Shown one piece after another: positions 13,131 to 22,630 of a stretch of DNA of 64,000 bases; the stretch's first letter is position 1, and each line of letters starts with the position of its first letter. A program made the position numbers and the translations under genes. Under the pieces are notes generated by a model. It ran no database searches and had not been told where the DNA came from. It worked only from the letters and a program-made list of their open reading frames with translations. Source of the DNA: an uncultured Aquimonas sp. (GTDB taxonomy: Bacteria; Pseudomonadota; Gammaproteobacteria; Xanthomonadales; Xanthomonadaceae); assembly GCF_937888285.1 (NCBI RefSeq), contig NZ_CALART010000024.1:38953-102952 (forward strand). Direction: 5' to 3'.

Positions 13131-15236
13131 ATGAACAGCCTCGCCGCGCGGCAGGGCATCGCGCATGCCGGCGAGGCCAGCGTGCGCGGCCTGCCGGGCG
13201 TCGGCCCGCAGGTCGCGCAGAAGCTCGCGGCCGCGGGCATCGAGCGCCTGCAGGACCTGTGGTTCTGGCTGCCGCGCAGCTACGAGGACCGCACCCGCGT
13301 CGCGCCGATCGCCAGCCTCGCCCACGGCGAGAGGGCCATGGTCGAGGGCCGCGTCGAAGCGGTGGAGAAGGGCTTCCGCTTCCGTCCGCAGCTGAAGGTC
13401 GCGATCAGCGACGACAGCGGCGACACCCTGGTGCTGCGCTTCTTCCACTTCCACGCCGGCCAGGTCGCGCAGTTCACGCACGGCGCCTGGGTGCGCTGCT
13501 ACGGCGAGGCGCGCAATTCCGGCCTGTCGATGGAGATGGTTCACCCCAGCTATCGGCGGATCAGCGAATCCGAGCGCGGCGAAGTCTCGGAAAGGCTCGA
13601 CCCGGTCTATCCGACGGTCGAGGGCATCGGCCCGGCGCGGCTCGCCCAGCTGGTGCACGCGGCCATCGACGCGCTGCCGCCGTCGGAGGAGTTCGAGCTG
13701 CTGCCCGCAGGCCTGCGCGCCGAGCTCAAGCTGCCCGACCTCGGTCGCGCCCTGCGCTTCGTGCATGCGCCCACGGTCGGCACCGATCTCGCCGCACTCA
13801 GCGACGGCCGCCATCCGGCGCGGCGCCGTCTGGCGCTGGAGGAGTTGCTCGCCCATCACCTGAGCCTGCGGCGCCAGCGCGTCGACCTGCGCCAGCAGGG
13901 CGCGCCGCCGCTGCGCGCGAGCGGTCGCTTGGCCCGAAGCCTGCGCGCACATCTGCCCTTCGCACTCACCGATGCGCAGGAGCGCGTGCTGGGCGAGGTG
14001 CTGCAGGACCTCGGCGCCAGCGAGCCCATGCTGCGACTGGTGCAGGGCGACGTCGGCTCCGGCAAGACCGTGGTCGCGGCGATGGCGGGCCTGCACGCGG
14101 TGGAGGCCGGCGCCCAGGTGGCGCTGATGGCGCCGACCGAACTGCTGGCCGAGCAGCACTTCAACAACTTCCGCGGCTGGCTGGAACCGTTGGGCGTGGA
14201 GGTCGTCTGGCTGGCCGGCAAGGTCAAGGGTCGCGCGCGCTCGGCCGCGCTCGCGCGCATTGCGGAAGGCGCCGGCGTGGTTGTCGGCACGCACGCGCTG
14301 ATGCAGGAGGGCGTGGCCTTCGCCGGCCTCGGGCTCGCCATCATCGACGAGCAGCACCGCTTCGGCGTGCACCAGCGCCTCGCCCTGCGCGACAAGGGCC
14401 TGGTCGGCAGCCGCATCCCGCACCAGCTGGTGATGACCGCCACGCCGATCCCGCGCACGCTGGCGATGACTGCCTATGCGGACCTCGATGTCTCGGTGAT
14501 CGACGCCCTGCCGCCCGGGCGCACGCCGGTGCAGACGGTGGCGCTGGGCGTGGAGCGCCGGCCCGAGCTGGTCGAGCGCATCCGCGCGGCCTGCGCCGAA
14601 GGGCGCCAGGTGTACTGGGTCTGCACCCTGATAGAGGACAGCGACGAGGTGCAGGCACAGGCCGCGCAGACCACCTACGAGCAGCTGCTGGCGCAGCTGC
14701 CCGAGGTGCGCGTCGCGCTGGTGCACGGGCGCATGAAGCCGGCCGAGAAGCAGGCGGTGATGCAGGCCTTCAAGGCCGGCGAGCTCCAGCTACTGGTCGC
14801 GACCACGGTGATCGAGGTCGGCGTCGACGTGCCGAACGCCAGCCTGATGGTGATCGAGAACGCCGAACGGCTGGGCCTGGCCCAGCTGCACCAGCTGCGC
14901 GGCCGGGTCGGCCGCGGTGCGGCCAAATCGAGCTGCGTGCTGCTGTACCAGTCGCCGCTGTCGCGGTTGGCGCGCGAGCGCCTCGACACCCTGCGCCAGA
15001 CCAACGACGGCTTCGTCATCGCCGAAAAGGATCTCGAACTGCGCGGCCCGGGCGAACTGCTGGGCACCCGCCAGACCGGCCTCGTCGGTTTCCGCATCGC
15101 CGACCTTGGTCGTGATGCCGACCTGCTGCCGGCTGCGCAGCGGCTTGCCGACGCGCTGCTCGCCGACAGCCCCGAGCGCGCCGACCGCGTGATCGCCCGC
15201 TGGATCGGCGCCGCCGTCCGTTATGCAGGTGCTTAG
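13131..15236 (+). CDS. recG: ATP-dependent DNA helicase RecG
   Basis: The 701-residue branch-migration helicase rescues stalled replication forks. The N-terminal wedge/OB domain (VRGLPGVGPQVAQKLAAAGI onward) is followed by Walker A (GDVGSGKTVVAAM near residues 305-317), a DEQH box (IIDEQHRFGVHQR near 405), motif III (MTATPIPRTLAMT) and motif VI (QLHQLRGRVGRG). Length is normal. It starts 22 bp after ridA and closes the spoT-ridA-recG block. A triple palindrome begins at the base after its TAG stop. Confidence 0.97.
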   Translation: MNSLAARQGIAHAGEASVRGLPGVGPQVAQKLAAAGIERLQDLWFWLPRSYEDRTRVAPIASLAHGERAMVEGRVEAVEKGFRFRPQLKVAISDDSGDTLVLRFFHFHAGQVAQFTHGAWVRCYGEARNSGLSMEMVHPSYRRISESERGEVSERLDPVYPTVEGIGPARLAQLVHAAIDALPPSEEFELLPAGLRAELKLPDLGRALRFVHAPTVGTDLAALSDGRHPARRRLALEELLAHHLSLRRQRVDLRQQGAPPLRASGRLARSLRAHLPFALTDAQERVLGEVLQDLGASEPMLRLVQGDVGSGKTVVAAMAGLHAVEAGAQVALMAPTELLAEQHFNNFRGWLEPLGVEVVWLAGKVKGRARSAALARIAEGAGVVVGTHALMQEGVAFAGLGLAIIDEQHRFGVHQRLALRDKGLVGSRIPHQLVMTATPIPRTLAMTAYADLDVSVIDALPPGRTPVQTVALGVERRPELVERIRAACAEGRQVYWVCTLIEDSDEVQAQAAQTTYEQLLAQLPEVRVALVHGRMKPAEKQAVMQAFKAGELQLLVATTVIEVGVDVPNASLMVIENAERLGLAQLHQLRGRVGRGAAKSSCVLLYQSPLSRLARERLDTLRQTNDGFVIAEKDLELRGPGELLGTRQTGLVGFRIADLGRDADLLPAAQRLADALLADSPERADRVIARWIGAAVRYAGA

Positions 15237-15324
15237 GGTGGGCCCTGGCCCACCCTGACGTAATGTCTGGCGGTGGGCCCTGGCCCACCCTGACGTAATG
15301 TCTGGCGGTGGGCCCTGGCCCACC
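15237..15324. repeat. Triple REP-like palindromic repeat after recG
   Basis: Three identical 18-bp palindromes, GGTGGGCCCTGGCCCACC, occupy 15237-15254, 15272-15289 and 15307-15324. They are separated by two identical 17-bp spacers (CTGACGTAATGTCTGGC), giving an exact 35-bp period. Each has 8-bp arms around a CT centre. The array starts directly after the recG stop and may fold into hairpins that affect the recG mRNA 3' end. The size and clustering match REP/BIME elements mobilised by RAYT transposases in gammaproteobacteria; no RAYT gene is in this window. The remaining 113 bp before the nucleoside hydrolase show no further feature. Confidence 0.9.
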
Positions 15325-15437
15325 AGGGCCATGACACTCGCCCCGGTCAACTCTGCAGCCTTGGCCAAGCCACTCCCATCCGCCGGTCGGCCCATCGCCG
15401 ACGCCAACGATTTCGAACCGCTCACATCGAGAACCCA

Positions 15438-16376
15438 GTGACCACCAAGCAGAAGCTTCTGATCGACACCGACCCCGGCGTGGATGACGCCCTCGCCCTG
15501 CTGATGGCCCTGCGCCATCCGCGCGCCGAGGTGGTGGGCATCACCGTCACCGCCGGCAACGTCGGCCTCACGCACACCACCCGCAACGCGCTGACCCTGG
15601 TCGAGCGCTGCGGGCTGGAGGTGCCGGTGTTCGTCGGCGCCGATCGGCCGTTGGTATGGCCGGCCGTCGATGCCGCCTATGTGCACGGCAGCGATGGCTT
15701 CGGCGATGCCGGTCTTGAGGCACCCACCCGGGCGGCGCAGAGCGAACACGCGGTGCAGGCGATCCTGCGGCTCTCGCGCGAATACGCGGGCGAACTCACC
15801 CTGGTGACGCTGGGGCCGCTGACCAATCTGGCGCTGGCCTTGCGCCTCGATCCTTCGCTGCCGGAGCGGATTCCACGCCTGGTGGTGATGGGCGCAGCGG
15901 TGACGGGCCTCGGCAACATCACGCCCAGCGCCGAGTTCAACATCTACTTCGATCCCGAAGCGGCCAAGGTGGTGTTCGACGCCTGGCCGGCCTTCGAGCT
16001 GGTCGACTGGGAGGCAACCCTGGCGCACGCCATGCCGGACGAGCAGTTCGGCCGCTGGCTGGCCGAGGGCGGCGAGCTCGCCCGCTTCTACGACATGATC
16101 TCGGCGCAGACCCGCGCCTTCATTCGCGCCCACCACGCCGACACCTTCCACAGCGCCGACGCGCTGGCGATGGCGGTGGTGCTGGAGCCCGAGATCGGCA
16201 GCGAGGTGCGCCTGCGCCGCATCGAGGTCGAAGTGGCGCAGGGCCTGTACCGCGGCGCCACCCGCGTCGACTGGGACAGCCGCGACCCGCGCGGCCCGAA
16301 CGCCGCCATCGTCGGCCGTATCGATCCGCAGCGCCTGCAGGTCCTGCTGCGGAGGGCGATCGGGCTCGACGCCTGA
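15438..16376 (+). CDS. Inosine/uridine-preferring nucleoside hydrolase
   Basis: The 312-residue enzyme cleaves the N-glycosidic bond of ribonucleosides for purine/pyrimidine salvage. The calcium-binding signature is IDTDPGVDDALALL at residues 9-22. Other conserved parts are the HGSDGFGD loop, VTLGPLTNLALAL, and AEFNIYFDPEAAKVV with the substrate-binding Asn/Glu. Translation begins at a GTG preceded by a weak AGAA-type site. It stands alone, convergent with the mechanosensitive channel gene 22 bp away. Base preference cannot be told from the sequence. Confidence 0.92.
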   Translation: MTTKQKLLIDTDPGVDDALALLMALRHPRAEVVGITVTAGNVGLTHTTRNALTLVERCGLEVPVFVGADRPLVWPAVDAAYVHGSDGFGDAGLEAPTRAAQSEHAVQAILRLSREYAGELTLVTLGPLTNLALALRLDPSLPERIPRLVVMGAAVTGLGNITPSAEFNIYFDPEAAKVVFDAWPAFELVDWEATLAHAMPDEQFGRWLAEGGELARFYDMISAQTRAFIRAHHADTFHSADALAMAVVLEPEIGSEVRLRRIEVEVAQGLYRGATRVDWDSRDPRGPNAAIVGRIDPQRLQVLLRRAIGLDA

Positions 16377-16398
16377 GGGCCGGCGCGGGCTTTGCGGC

Positions 16399-19300
16399 TC
16401 AGACCGCCGGAGCCTCCGGCCGCTCATCGTTCGATGAGCGGCGACCCTCGGCCAGCGCGGCCGGCAGATCGCGCACGTGCAGGTCCATCTGCGGGAACGC
16501 GATCTCGATGCCCTGTTCGGCCAGCAGGGTGGCGACGCGACCATGCAGGTCGCTCTGCGCCAGCAGGCGCAGATCGATCGAAGGCACGAACACGCGCAGC
16601 TCGAAGTCGAGCGAGCTGGGGCCAAAGGCCATCAGCCAGGTGCGCGGCGGAGGCTCGGAGGTGATGTGCGGGCACTCGGCAGCGGCCTTCAGCAGCAGGC
16701 GGTGCACCTGCGCGACATCGCTGCCGTAGGCTACGCCGACCTTGACGATCAGCCGCGTCATCGAGTCGCTCAGCGTCCAGTTGGTCAGGCGGTCGGTGAT
16801 GAAGGCCTTGTTCGGGATCACCACTTCCTTGTTGTCGAAGTCGAGGATGGTGGTGGCTCGCGTGCGGATGCGGGTGACCCGGCCGGTGAACTCGCCGATG
16901 GTGATGATGTCGCCGACCCGGAAGGGCCGCTCGAACAGCAGGATCAGGCCCGACACGAAGTTGGCGAAGATCTCCTGCAGGCCGAAGCCCAGGCCGACCG
17001 TCAGCGCCGCCGCCATCCACTGCAGCTGCGACCAGCGCATGCCGAGGAAGGACAGGCCCAGCAGCACGCCGACGATCACGATCGCGTAGCGCGCCAGGGT
17101 GGTGATCGCATAGCGGGTCGGCGCGTCGATGTGCACGCGGTTCAGCAGGCCGATCTCCAGCAGGCCGGGCAGGTTGCGTGCGGCCACCACGGTCAGCAGC
17201 AGGGCGGCGGCGCCGATCAGGGCCGCACGCAGCGACACCTGGCCAATGATGGCGCTGCCGTCGGCGGCCTTGTCCGAGAAGCTCCACAGGGCGATCTCGT
17301 CGAGCCGCTGCAGGGCCGGCAGGATGTCCGCCCACACCCAGAACAGCAGCACCACCAGGGCGCTGGCGCTGACCGCTCGCACCAGGCGCTGGGTCTGTGC
17401 GCTGATGCTCTGGATATCCATCTGCTCGGCCTCGCTCTCGACCGGCAGCTCACTGTCGCTGCTGTCCGCGCCATCTGCACGCTCGGCCTCGCGACGGGCC
17501 TCGGCGCGCTGCAGGGCGAGGCGGCGCTCGCCGAGCAGGAACCAGCGGCTCAGCAGGCCGTGCAGCAGGGACACCGCCAGCATCACTCCGCCGGTTTCCC
17601 ACAGGCAGCGCACCAGCACGCCAGCGGTGAACACGTAGCCCTTGAGCGTCAGCGCGAGGATCAGCAGCAGCAGGGCGACCAGGGCGATACGCAGGGCCTG
17701 GCGCAGGCGCACCGGCTCGACCACGCCGCCGCGCGGACTCCATAGCCGGCCCGGCGCGAGCAGCCACCAGAACAAGCCACCACCGGTGATCGCGAACAGC
17801 ATCAGCAAGCTGCGTCCGGCGGTGTCGATGGCGAGGTCCTGTCCGCGTACCAGGGCCAGCACGCTGAGCAGCTGCGCCGGCAGCAATACCCAGGCTGCGC
17901 GCGGCACCGCGGTGGCCAGCGCTTCGCGGCGGGCCCGGGTCCAGCGGAAGTGCGCATGCACCAGGCCGCGCTCGATCAGGCTCCAGCGCAGGAAGGTGAA
18001 CAGGGCGATGCTGCCGGTCAGGGTCGCGAGCGCGATGCCGATCGAATGGGTGTAGCGACCGGGTTCGCCCGAGATCTGCAGCAGCCGGCCGCCGAGCCAG
18101 ATCATCGCGGCCCAGGGCAGGGCAGCCAGGATGGTCCAGCCCAGTGCCTGCCACGTCAGCGCGTAGCGGTCCTCGCGAATGCGCCGCAGCGGCGGTGCCA
18201 ACTCGGGCAGGCGCGCGCGCGCGCGCCGCTGCAGCACGAACAGCCCGAGCACCAGCAGCAGGCCCAGGAGGCTCGACCAGAAGCGTTCGGAGACGGTGTG
18301 CAGCACGCGTTCGACGCTGCTGCCGAGGCGAGGCGGATTGAGCAGATCGGACCAGCCAGCGCCCTGCTGGCGCAGCCAGTCGAGATCGACGCTGCGGTGG
18401 CTGGGAATCCAGAACAGCTGACGATCCAGCAGGGCCTTGAGCTGCAGGCTGGCTTCGAGCTGGCCTTCCAGCGTGACTTCGGCCTGCTCGATCCTCTCGA
18501 TCAGGCGGCGCAGGGTGGTGTCGAGCCGTCGCAGCAGATCGCCACGGGTGCGGACCAGCGCTTGGACATCCTGCGTCGGCGCCGCCGCGCCCTGCAGTCC
18601 GGCGGCCTGCGGCGGCTCTTCGTCGGCGGCTGCCGCGTTCAACTCGTTTGCCAGGCTTTCCAGCCTGGGCTCCGCGTCCGCGACATCGAGCAGGCGCAGC
18701 CGCAGCTGCACCACTTCCTCGCGCAGCTCGGCGATCTGCCGGCGCAGAACCTCGGGCTGGGGAAGCCGCTGACGCTCGCGCAGCAGCACCGCGCCCACTG
18801 CCTCGCCGCTTGCGCCCAGCGCAACCCGCGACTCTGCGTCGCGCAGTGCGCGCTGCAGGCGCTCGCGCTCGCGCGCCAGCGTCGCCGTGTCCACGCGCAT
18901 CGCGCTCAATCGACGGTTGGCCTGGGCATAGGTGCGACCCAGCTCGACGTTGGCGGCCGCCGCATCGGCCAGAGGCCGCGGTGCCTCCGCCAGCGCGAGC
19001 TGCTGCACGGCCAGCGCCGCTTCCAGGGCGCCCAGCTCGGCCTCGCCCCGCTCGCCCAGCTTCGACTGCAGCAGGGCCTCAAGCGGCTCCAGCATCTCCA
19101 GCTGTCGACGCAGCAGGCGTTGCTGCAGCAGCAGCGGCGCGCGTCGGGTGTCGATCGTTTCGGCGCGCACCTGCGCGTGCTCGAATTCGGCGAGGCGCAG
19201 CTCGCGTTCCGCCTCGATCTGTTCGCGCCCGACGCGATCGGCAAGGCCGCCATCGCCGGTGGTTTCCGCCAGCCGTTGGCTCAAGGCATCGATGCTTTCC

Positions 19301-19779
19301 TGCAGGCGCACCTGCGAGACGCCCGTGCCGGTGTCATTGGCGTCCAGCGCCGCGGTCACGGCCTGCAGCTCGCGCCGCAGCGGTTCGATGCGCGCCTGCA
19401 GCGCGCGCAACTCCTGTTCCAGCGACTCGGTGTCGTCGAGCGCGTCGATCCGGCGTCGACTGCGCTCGATGTCCGCCGATTCGTCACGGGCAAGTTCGCG
19501 CTCAAGTCGCTGGACCTCGGTCGCCGCACCGGCCGCAGCGGCGCGCAGTGCTTCGGTTTCCGCGCGCTTTCGCGTCGCCGCGCCCAGGTTCTGCTGGGCC
19601 GCGTCCAGGCTCGCCAGCAGGCCGCTGCGCTGGGATTCCTCCAGGCCCACTGTTTCCTGGACCTGGGTCTTCAGGGCGGCGGGATCCTCGGCGCGAGCGC
19701 CGCTGGCGGCTAAGCCGAGTAGAAACAGCAGACTTGCGCCCTTGAGGAAGGATGCGCAGCTCGGTCCTGGAGGCAGCAT
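16399..19779 (-). CDS. MscK/MscM-type large mechanosensitive channel
   Basis: The 1126-residue inner-membrane channel matches the size of E. coli MscK and MscM. I chose the ATG at 19779 because it opens a signal peptide (FLKGASLLFLLGLAASGARA). Residues about 35-540 are a long Glu/Arg/Ala-rich, probably coiled-coil periplasmic region. Many membrane segments follow. The C-terminal ~220 residues are the MscS core: WMAAALTVGLGFGLQEIFANF is the pore helix region, then the beta domain IGEFTGRVTRIRTRATTI and the cytoplasmic alpha/beta cage. It releases solutes on hypo-osmotic shock. The far N-terminal ORF extension overlaps rpmE2 and is not coding. Confidence 0.9.
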   Translation of the reverse strand: MLPPGPSCASFLKGASLLFLLGLAASGARAEDPAALKTQVQETVGLEESQRSGLLASLDAAQQNLGAATRKRAETEALRAAAAGAATEVQRLERELARDESADIERSRRRIDALDDTESLEQELRALQARIEPLRRELQAVTAALDANDTGTGVSQVRLQESIDALSQRLAETTGDGGLADRVGREQIEAERELRLAEFEHAQVRAETIDTRRAPLLLQQRLLRRQLEMLEPLEALLQSKLGERGEAELGALEAALAVQQLALAEAPRPLADAAAANVELGRTYAQANRRLSAMRVDTATLARERERLQRALRDAESRVALGASGEAVGAVLLRERQRLPQPEVLRRQIAELREEVVQLRLRLLDVADAEPRLESLANELNAAAADEEPPQAAGLQGAAAPTQDVQALVRTRGDLLRRLDTTLRRLIERIEQAEVTLEGQLEASLQLKALLDRQLFWIPSHRSVDLDWLRQQGAGWSDLLNPPRLGSSVERVLHTVSERFWSSLLGLLLVLGLFVLQRRARARLPELAPPLRRIREDRYALTWQALGWTILAALPWAAMIWLGGRLLQISGEPGRYTHSIGIALATLTGSIALFTFLRWSLIERGLVHAHFRWTRARREALATAVPRAAWVLLPAQLLSVLALVRGQDLAIDTAGRSLLMLFAITGGGLFWWLLAPGRLWSPRGGVVEPVRLRQALRIALVALLLLILALTLKGYVFTAGVLVRCLWETGGVMLAVSLLHGLLSRWFLLGERRLALQRAEARREAERADGADSSDSELPVESEAEQMDIQSISAQTQRLVRAVSASALVVLLFWVWADILPALQRLDEIALWSFSDKAADGSAIIGQVSLRAALIGAAALLLTVVAARNLPGLLEIGLLNRVHIDAPTRYAITTLARYAIVIVGVLLGLSFLGMRWSQLQWMAAALTVGLGFGLQEIFANFVSGLILLFERPFRVGDIITIGEFTGRVTRIRTRATTILDFDNKEVVIPNKAFITDRLTNWTLSDSMTRLIVKVGVAYGSDVAQVHRLLLKAAAECPHITSEPPPRTWLMAFGPSSLDFELRVFVPSIDLRLLAQSDLHGRVATLLAEQGIEIAFPQMDLHVRDLPAALAEGRRSSNDERPEAPAV

Positions 19780-19854
19780 GCGAGGAGTGACTTGCAGGGG
19801 GCGGCGGCGAACGTTACCATGCCGCTCTTGTCTCGCCGAATTCCGGGCCGCGCC

Positions 19855-20100
19855 ATGAAAGCCGACATCCACCCCAAGTACAATCCGGTCGTGTTCCAGG
19901 ACGTGTCCTGCGACTTCTCCTTCCTGACCCGCTCCACGCTGACCAGCAAGGAGACGATCAAGTGGGAAGACGGCCAGGAGTATCCGCTGATCAAGGTGGA
20001 AATCTCCGCTGAGTCCCACCCGTTCTACACGGGCAAGCAGAAGATCGTCGATACCGGCGGCCGCATCGACAAGTTCCGTCGCCGCTACGCCCAGAAGTAA
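19855..20100 (+). CDS. rpmE2: Ribosomal protein L31 type B, zinc-independent
   Basis: The 81-residue protein of the large ribosomal subunit begins MKADIHPKYNPVVFQD. It lacks the CxxC zinc ligands of type A L31 and has only one cysteine (DVSCDF), so it is the zinc-free paralogue. The insert and tail (ESHPFYTGKQKIVDTGGRIDKFRRRY) are those of the RpmE2 group. In several bacteria this form is induced by zinc limitation. I saw no clear Zur site, and it may simply be the only L31 here. It is divergent from the channel gene, with 75 bp between starts, and is followed by a hairpin terminator. Confidence 0.95.
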   Translation: MKADIHPKYNPVVFQDVSCDFSFLTRSTLTSKETIKWEDGQEYPLIKVEISAESHPFYTGKQKIVDTGGRIDKFRRRYAQK

Positions 20101-20122
20101 TCCCCCCACAGGGTTTCGTCTC

Positions 20123-20160
20123 CAGGCCTGGCAGCCTTCCGGCTGCCGGGCCTGTTGCCG
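20123..20160 (+). terminator. Terminator after rpmE2
   Basis: A 14-bp stem with one T-G wobble (CAGGCCTGGCAGCC with GGCTGCCGGGCCTG) and a TTCC tetraloop runs from 20123 to 20154. It is followed by a weak T-rich tail (TTGCCGTTT). It lies 23 bp after the rpmE2 stop. The remaining ~300 bp up to gltA should hold the gltA promoter, but no convincing -35/-10 pair stands out. Confidence 0.7.
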
Positions 20161-20460
20161 TTTCCGGAGCCGGCCAATGCGCCCTGCGCAGCGCTGAGGC
20201 GACCCTGCGCTTCACCAAAGTTGGACTGACCCTCACAGGCCTGCGTGGCATACTTCGACGGTCTTTCAACAGCGCTGCCCTGATGCGCGGGCGTCGTCCG
20301 GATGCGTGCCACGCACCGCACTCGGGCCCAGCTCTTGCTTGCATGCGCGTCGGGAATGCGCGGGGACTCCCCCAGGGCAGGCCCGCTGCAGTGTGAGCGC
20401 TCCGCAGAGACGGTTGCCGCCGCATTTCCTCCCCAGATAACACGCACCAAGGAGTTAGCC

Positions 20461-21756
<1,296 letters not shown>

Positions 21757-21779
21757 GCATCGCGCTATCCGCGTCGCGC

Positions 21780-21810
21780 AAATGCCCACCGCGAGGTGGG
21801 CGTTTGCGTT
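21780..21810 (+). terminator. Rho-independent terminator after gltA
   Basis: An 11-bp stem (AAATGCCCACC with GGTGGGCGTTT, one T-G wobble) closes on a GCGA loop and runs into GCGTT. It begins 23 bp after the gltA stop. It may also act on transcripts from the convergent small gene at 21849. Confidence 0.8.
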
Positions 21811-21848
21811 GCAGCAGCAGCCAATGGCGCACGGGCTCGGTCGGTGGC

Positions 21849-22472
21849 TCAGCCGCCCGCGTCGATCAGGTCGCGCAGCGCGGACAGCGAAGCGCGCTTC
21901 ATCGGCCGATCGTCGATGCGGTCAAGGGGCGCTTGCCTCAAGGCATCGCGGGGCAGCACGGTGAGGTCGAACGGTAGGCCGTCGGCGTTGAAGACGTAAA
22001 CCGGATACACCGCGCTGCGCTCGCGGTCCAGGCGCAGCCGGCGGCTCTGCTGTTCGACCGGAATGCCGTGCTCCTGCAGGAAGTGGCCAACGGTATCCGC
22101 CTCGTCGCAGAACAGGTGCAGGCAGACCGCCGAGCGCTGGTCGGCGGAACCGTCGAGCACAGCCCCGACCAATCGGGGATCGAAGCGTTCGAAGAAGCGC
22201 ATCGCCTCCAGCGCAGCCTCGCGACGTTCGCGCAGCGCCTGCGGCTGTTCGCTGGCCTGGAACAGGCGCTGGTACTCGCGCAGCGCGACTTCGATCTCGG
22301 CATTGCGCGGCAGCGCGCCCTCGTCGGTGACGCCAAGCCTGGCCGCGGCGCGGCGCTTGGCGACGTTGTAGTCGCGGATGCCGCCTTCGGCCATCAGGCG
22401 CGCGGCTTCGAAGGCGAGCCGTTGACGGGCTTCTCGCGTGCGGGTGCGGGCGTGCTCGGCGGCATGTCGCAT
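21849..22472 (-). CDS. Conserved hypothetical protein, possible nucleotidyltransferase-like fold
   Basis: I do not recognise this 207-residue protein with certainty. I chose the ATG at 22472 (MRHAAEHARTRT), which has a GGGGAA site upstream; a longer in-frame start at 22574 is possible. The first 90 residues are Arg/Ala-rich and helical. Residues about 105-190 alternate hydrophobic strands (RLVGAVLDGSADQRSAVCLHLFCDE, SAVYPVYVFNADGLPFDLTVL), which recalls the strand order of small nucleotidyltransferase-like proteins. No metal-binding Asp pair is clearly present, so this is only a guess. It is convergent with gltA and is not part of an operon. Confidence 0.7.
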   Translation of the reverse strand: MRHAAEHARTRTREARQRLAFEAARLMAEGGIRDYNVAKRRAAARLGVTDEGALPRNAEIEVALREYQRLFQASEQPQALRERREAALEAMRFFERFDPRLVGAVLDGSADQRSAVCLHLFCDEADTVGHFLQEHGIPVEQQSRRLRLDRERSAVYPVYVFNADGLPFDLTVLPRDALRQAPLDRIDDRPMKRASLSALRDLIDAGG

Positions 22473-22630
22473 GAGGTTCCCCGGTGCGGTCGCGGTTTTC
22501 CGAGCATAGCCGAGAGACTTGATCGCGTGCGCATGCGCGCCGTGACCGCGAGGGAGTGGGCGCGGACGTGGCACCCTTCCGCCGCACGCTGGCTGGGGTG
22601 GGACTCAGGCGCCACCGGCGCTGCGCGGGC

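Noticed and set aside
20221..20254. TTGGAC and CATACT upstream of gltA as a promoter
   Set aside because: The spacing is 22 bp, too long for sigma-70, and the region offers no better -10.
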